NCBI RefSeq assembly: GCF_000758585.1
Contig: NZ_CP009281.1
Span: 6,510,001 to 6,574,000, forward strand
Direction: 5' to 3'
Length of the DNA stretch: 64,000 nucleotides
DNA from: Paenibacillus sp. FSL R5-0345
GTDB taxonomy: Bacteria > Bacillota > Bacilli > Paenibacillales > Paenibacillaceae
Every line of letters begins with the position of its first letter. Position 1 is the stretch's first letter. Made by a program: the position numbers and the translations under genes. Below are positions 60,965-64,000 of the stretch, one piece after another. The notes beneath the pieces are model-generated. The model was not told the origin of the DNA and searched no databases. It was given only the letters and a program-made list of their open reading frames with translations.

Positions 60965-61612
60965 CTATGATCGGATAACAAGCTTGTCTTGAATTAGAGT
61001 TACTACTTTTCCAATTATAAAGCCTATAACAATAAACTCAATCATTTTAGCTATAAGAACATGAATCATCTGTACGACTCTCAGTAAATCATTTAGGCTA
61101 ACGTATTCTTGAAACTCAGCCAACTCCCCAGACATCGGTAAAGAATAAATTATAGAAAATGCATAATAAATGCTCTCACCAACGAGTAAATTAAAATTAT
61201 TAATAAATAATAAACCCCAAAAAACATACAACAATGCGAAAATTACATTAGGTAATAAAAGCAGGAATATAATTGTTAAAATTTGTGAAAACAATTCGTG
61301 TTTTGGTCCAAGTTTCGACCATTCATTTTCAGAACCAATAAACTTTATTCCTTTTAAACATGCGTAATATACGAGATATAAAGCGGTCAGTGATATCTCC
61401 GAAATACATATGATAAAAAGAAGCATTCCTAGTTTCTCATTATCATACATTAAATAACTATTATTTGCCGCTCCCATATTAACTAGCATAAGACTGATTA
61501 ATGGACTCAGTATAAACAATAAGTTAATTATTTCATGCTTGCGTTTATAAATGAATAACACAATTGGTAATGATATCCCAGTAATTAACAATAAACAGGA
61601 CAGAACAATCAT
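60965..61612 (-). CDS. AT-rich-gene membrane protein of unknown function, pore-like C-terminus
   Basis: 215 residues with five to six helices, not recognised. The last two helices with the loop YYAFSIIYSLPMSGELAEF between them resemble the M1-P-M2 layout of a two-TM channel, but the TVGYG filter is absent, so this is only a shape similarity. Base composition is clearly more AT-rich than the neighbours. GGGAGG precedes the ATG. It stands alone, with AT-rich spacers on both sides. Confidence 0.68.
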   Translation of the reverse strand: MIVLSCLLLITGISLPIVLFIYKRKHEIINLLFILSPLISLMLVNMGAANNSYLMYDNEKLGMLLFIICISEISLTALYLVYYACLKGIKFIGSENEWSKLGPKHELFSQILTIIFLLLLPNVIFALLYVFWGLLFINNFNLLVGESIYYAFSIIYSLPMSGELAEFQEYVSLNDLLRVVQMIHVLIAKMIEFIVIGFIIGKVVTLIQDKLVIRS

Positions 61613-61727
61613 TAGATAACCTCCCTTTTATAAAAGGGATACGGAATTTATATCCAAAAGGTTACAATAATCTACAATTTATTCATAGTTCATATTTTGT
61701 ATTTTATACATAATATAGGAACCCAAT

Positions 61728-62702
61728 TTATTCTCCCTCGGTCTGAATGCTCTTTAGAGCTTGAACTGTCTCTGTTATCCCTTGCTCAAAAGGAGTAGTA
61801 GGAATCGGACCCACATAACGCTCGTATTTACTACCACTTAGAACTACAGGTTCTTTAGTTAAGTACAGCATCTCAACGATCTCTTTCATGACTGGAACGA
61901 ATACACCGAGCAGCGATAATCCAACCTTTCCTAAAGAGATAACGGGTTTCTTCGAGCCGCTTGCTGCTTGCGCTATTCTAACGATATCTCGCCCTGAGAT
62001 TGTACCTGCCCCTGGAATATTCCAATTCTGACCATAAGCTTCGTCTTTGCTAGCGAGTTCAACAATCATGACAGCGGCATCCGGCAAATACACATATTCA
62101 CGGGGAACAGTCATATTTCCGATGAACATTGCAGGTTTATCCGCAGCGATGGTCTCCAAGGTTGATCCTAAATAGGAAGCTTCATTAGCTGTAGGTCCAT
62201 AATAATCCGGTAATCGAACAATAAGCCCCTGTGCTTTACTCCAACGCTGGCTAAAGTACATTCGTTCAAACTCAAGCTTTACTTTACCTTTTTTCGTATG
62301 CGGATTCTTCGGATACTCCTCGTCGATTGGCTTGTCATTCTGTCTTCTGCCATAAGGATAAATGCCATCCACCGCAACAACCTTTATCCCTAGCGTATTA
62401 GCCGCCCCCATAACCGCTTCTCCCATGGGTAACAATCGCGTGCTCATCTCATGATACGGAACAGATGCACTATGAAAAATAACATCCACATCCTGCGCAG
62501 CTGATAATATATCCTTCGCATTAAACACGTCTCCCGCCATTAGCTTAAGACCAGCAGGATTACCCAGCTTTCTCGCAAGCTTCTCCAGTTTTGGAATCGA
62601 TCGTCCAAAGGCCACCGTTTCTATCCCTCTCTTTAACAACTCAGCAATAATTACCGATCCTGTTCCCCCAGTTGCACCAAGTACAAGCGCTTTTGTTAAC
62701 AT
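61728..62702 (-). CDS. NAD(P)-dependent epimerase/dehydratase-like reductase (extended SDR)
   Basis: 324 residues. Rossmann motif GATGGTG (9-15), DVDVIFHSASVPY in place of the usual NAA(G), a PYGRR motif with the catalytic Tyr-like region, and RLPDYYGPTANEAS typical of extended SDR proteins. The substrate is not recognisable. GGGAGG precedes the ATG. The TetR gene lies 98 bases upstream on the same strand, and a 16-bp palindrome-containing site occurs before both. Confidence 0.85.
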   Translation of the reverse strand: MLTKALVLGATGGTGSVIIAELLKRGIETVAFGRSIPKLEKLARKLGNPAGLKLMAGDVFNAKDILSAAQDVDVIFHSASVPYHEMSTRLLPMGEAVMGAANTLGIKVVAVDGIYPYGRRQNDKPIDEEYPKNPHTKKGKVKLEFERMYFSQRWSKAQGLIVRLPDYYGPTANEASYLGSTLETIAADKPAMFIGNMTVPREYVYLPDAAVMIVELASKDEAYGQNWNIPGAGTISGRDIVRIAQAASGSKKPVISLGKVGLSLLGVFVPVMKEIVEMLYLTKEPVVLSGSKYERYVGPIPTTPFEQGITETVQALKSIQTEGE

Positions 62703-62723
62703 AAATTATTCCTCCCAATATTG

Positions 62724-62739
62724 TTATTGATCAATCACT
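62724..62739 (-). promoter_or_regulatory. Candidate TetR operator before the SDR gene
   Basis: TTATTGATCAATCACT, with palindromic core TTGATCAA, is identical base for base to the site at 63388-63403 upstream of the TetR gene. Confidence 0.65.
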
Positions 62740-62800
62740 AACTAATGATTATAAATTTAAGAGCCGAAGCTCTTATAGGTTACAACGTATCTCATCTCTA

Positions 62801-63355
62801 CTACTCTGTCCGATGTTTCGGCTTCAACTCCGGCATTCCAAGGGCCATAGAAATATTACATAGCATACCGTTAGCCATAAAGGTACTTACCTCTACTTCA
62901 GGCTGCTTGATTCCAGCGGCAACAAACTTCTCGTGTACAAGGTTGGTGATCTCAAGCATTCCCTTTTGCATCGCTTCACGGATAACTTCATCGCGGATTC
63001 CTAACCCTTGAACTTGCAAAATAATCTCATTCGGATGCGTCTCCATTAACAACTCGTATACTTTAATGCACTCCTTTAACACTTGATCTGCCGGGGCTTC
63101 TACTCCTTTAAACGAACGAATAATCCGTTCAAAAGCCCGTTCCAAGGAAGCGACAAACAATTCTTCTTTGTTCTTGAACACTTTGAACACATAGGGTTGA
63201 GAAATGCCTACCTTTTCCGCAACCTGCGCAGTTGTAGCTCGGTAGTAGCCATTCTCGGCGAATACAACAACCGCTGCCTCCAAGATTTGTTCTCGGCGGT
63301 TTATGGAGGCTGATTCATCTGATTTCTTGCGACCGGAACTAGATTCTGTTGTCAT
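62801..63355 (-). CDS. TetR/AcrR-family transcriptional regulator
   Basis: 184 residues. The N-terminal helix-turn-helix domain (about 18-65) has ILEAAVVVFAENGYYRATTAQVAEKVGISQPYVFKVFKNKEELF. The C-terminal ligand domain is typical of the AcrR branch. AAGGAG precedes the ATG. It probably represses itself and the SDR gene downstream through the shared site TTATTGATCAATCACT. Ligand unknown. Confidence 0.92.
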   Translation of the reverse strand: MTTESSSGRKKSDESASINRREQILEAAVVVFAENGYYRATTAQVAEKVGISQPYVFKVFKNKEELFVASLERAFERIIRSFKGVEAPADQVLKECIKVYELLMETHPNEIILQVQGLGIRDEVIREAMQKGMLEITNLVHEKFVAAGIKQPEVEVSTFMANGMLCNISMALGMPELKPKHRTE

Positions 63356-63387
63356 GATAATCTCCTTACGTAACCCAATTCATCAGG

Positions 63388-63403
63388 TTATTGATCAATC
63401 ACT
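63388..63403 (-). promoter_or_regulatory. Candidate TetR operator before its own gene
   Basis: Second identical copy of TTATTGATCAATCACT, 32 bases upstream of the TetR start codon, consistent with autoregulation. Confidence 0.65.
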
Positions 63404-63570
63404 TTCTTAATAAGAGTATATGCATATCTCCTACGTAATGCAACCTAGAAAATATATTATTTCGTACCCCAATCATTCTGGATGAAAAATACAATATAAG
63501 TTAATTATAAAGTTCTGCTGGAAATATTACTAAAAAATATGACATTATTCAGAACCTTCTCATCAAAGGG

Positions 63571-63599
63571 TTGTGATTTTCCTCATGAGGGTATTATAA
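63571..63599 (+). promoter_or_regulatory. Promoter of the peptide transporter gene
   Basis: TTGTGA (63571-63576), 17 bases, TTATAA (63594-63599). The spacer contains the palindrome CCTCATGAGG. The rest of the 313-base gap between the TetR and transporter genes is AT-rich and shows no gene; a weak CodY-like sequence near 63544-63558 has four mismatches. Confidence 0.5.
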
Positions 63600-63668
63600 A
63601 TATTAAGGTAGTGTAGTGTGGTATTAGCATCATGAAAAGAGCAATTAGCATCTAGGAGGATTTGATTC

Positions 63669-64000
63669 ATGTCAGCAACAGACAGGCAAAAAATTGTAGA
63701 TAGTGTCCCGCAAACCGGATTTTTTGGACATCCAAAGGGACTGTTCACGCTTTTCTTTACTGAATTTTGGGAGCGTTTTTCCTATTATGGCATGAGAGCA
63801 ATCCTTGTTTACTACATGTATTATGAAGTAAGCAAAGGCGGACTCGGATTTCCAGAGGATATGGCCCTTTCGATTATGTCTATCTACGGCTCACTCGTAT
63901 ATATGTCCGGAATTATAGGCGGATGGCTTGCCGATCGGATTTTCGGTACTTCGAAGGCTGTCTTTTACGGTGGCGTTCTAATTATGTTCGGGCATATTTT
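63669..64000 (+). CDS. POT-family di/tripeptide:H+ symporter (3' end cut by window)
   Basis: The first 110 residues of a proton-dependent oligopeptide transporter. GFFGHPKGLFTLFFTEFWER is the classical start of bacterial POT proteins and contains the proton-coupling ExxER motif (EFWER), followed by FSYYGMRAIL. The second helix region IIGGWLADRIFGTSKAV carries motif A-type residues. AGGAGG lies ten bases before the ATG. The gene runs off the right edge. Confidence 0.93.
   Translation, partial: MSATDRQKIVDSVPQTGFFGHPKGLFTLFFTEFWERFSYYGMRAILVYYMYYEVSKGGLGFPEDMALSIMSIYGSLVYMSGIIGGWLADRIFGTSKAVFYGGVLIMFGHI

Noticed and set aside
63544..63558. CodY box before the peptide transporter gene
   Set aside because: Four mismatches to the 15-base consensus; too weak to list as a site although peptide transporters are common CodY targets.
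1..64000. CRISPR arrays, tRNA/rRNA genes, transposases, prophage genes or attachment sites
   Set aside because: Looked for regular direct repeats, cloverleaf-like segments, integrase and transposase motifs by eye and found none; the three hairpin repeats are too far apart to be an array.

Overview
This window is bacterial chromosome from a low-to-moderate GC Firmicute, most likely Paenibacillus. The evidence is strong AGGAGG-type ribosome binding sites with frequent TTG and GTG starts, a three-SLH-domain surface protein, Bacillus-type families (RlmN, GreA, Xpt-PbuX, YdjO, C-minus L31, a YhcYZ-like two-component system) and a YdaJKLMN-like exopolysaccharide operon. I see no rRNA, tRNA, CRISPR array, transposase or prophage. 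Both ends cut genes: a MATE transporter on the left and a POT peptide transporter on the right.

Layout. 1-5.7 kb: end of the MATE gene, a GAF-domain sensor kinase with its NarL-type regulator, and an FMN reductase with two tandem VOC proteins. 5.7-8.5 kb: a YdjO-like zinc ribbon, a cold-shock protein with a long leader, a small unknown protein and gdhA. 8.5-19.1 kb: a HAD hydrolase, a DUF2339 membrane protein, a secreted stalk-domain protein, a CHASE3 hybrid kinase, an AlkD-like repair protein, an active-looking diguanylate cyclase and a YcxB-like protein. 19.2-19.7 kb: the zinc-independent L31 gene with promoter and Zur-like box. 19.7-28.2 kb: a six-gene minus-strand exopolysaccharide operon (GH8-like lipoprotein, GT-C-like membrane protein, DUF2334 protein, GT2 synthase, BcsB-like protein, degenerate-GGDEF receptor that keeps an RxxD I-site). 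28.4-35.7 kb: a large catalase and a 1682-residue S-layer-type protein.

35.8-40.2 kb: a compact minus-strand operon built around a YgiC/YjfC-type ATP-grasp ligase with a Ser/Gly-rich exported partner ending in GFGG, a lipoprotein, a DUF350 membrane protein and a potassium channel. This is the best candidate for a poorly described system. 40.2-45.4 kb: an MFS transporter, then a glycerate module (CdaR, glycerate kinase, GntP permease) with candidate CdaR and CcpA sites. 45.5-47.8 kb: xpt-pbuX preceded by a guanine aptamer and, directly downstream, a ykkC-family aptamer of PRPP type; the two lie in front of one terminator, which suggests a two-input RNA gate. 47.9-50.6 kb: a SorC regulator divergent from rpiA and an oxidoreductase. 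50.7-54.0 kb: an MFS exporter, an aldo-keto reductase and an AEC transporter. 54.1-60.8 kb: greA, a small acidic protein, rlmN, an EEP hydrolase, a membrane-anchored polysaccharide deacetylase with a coiled-coil partner, a secreted helical protein and a GIY-YIG protein. 60.9-64 kb: an AT-rich membrane protein gene, an NAD-binding reductase with its TetR regulator (same 16-bp palindrome before both), and the start of the peptide transporter.

A 56-nt hairpin repeat occurs three times (about 1.4, 36.9 and 54.7 kb), with a compensatory base-pair change between copies. All functional calls come from reading the sequence; no database search was run.
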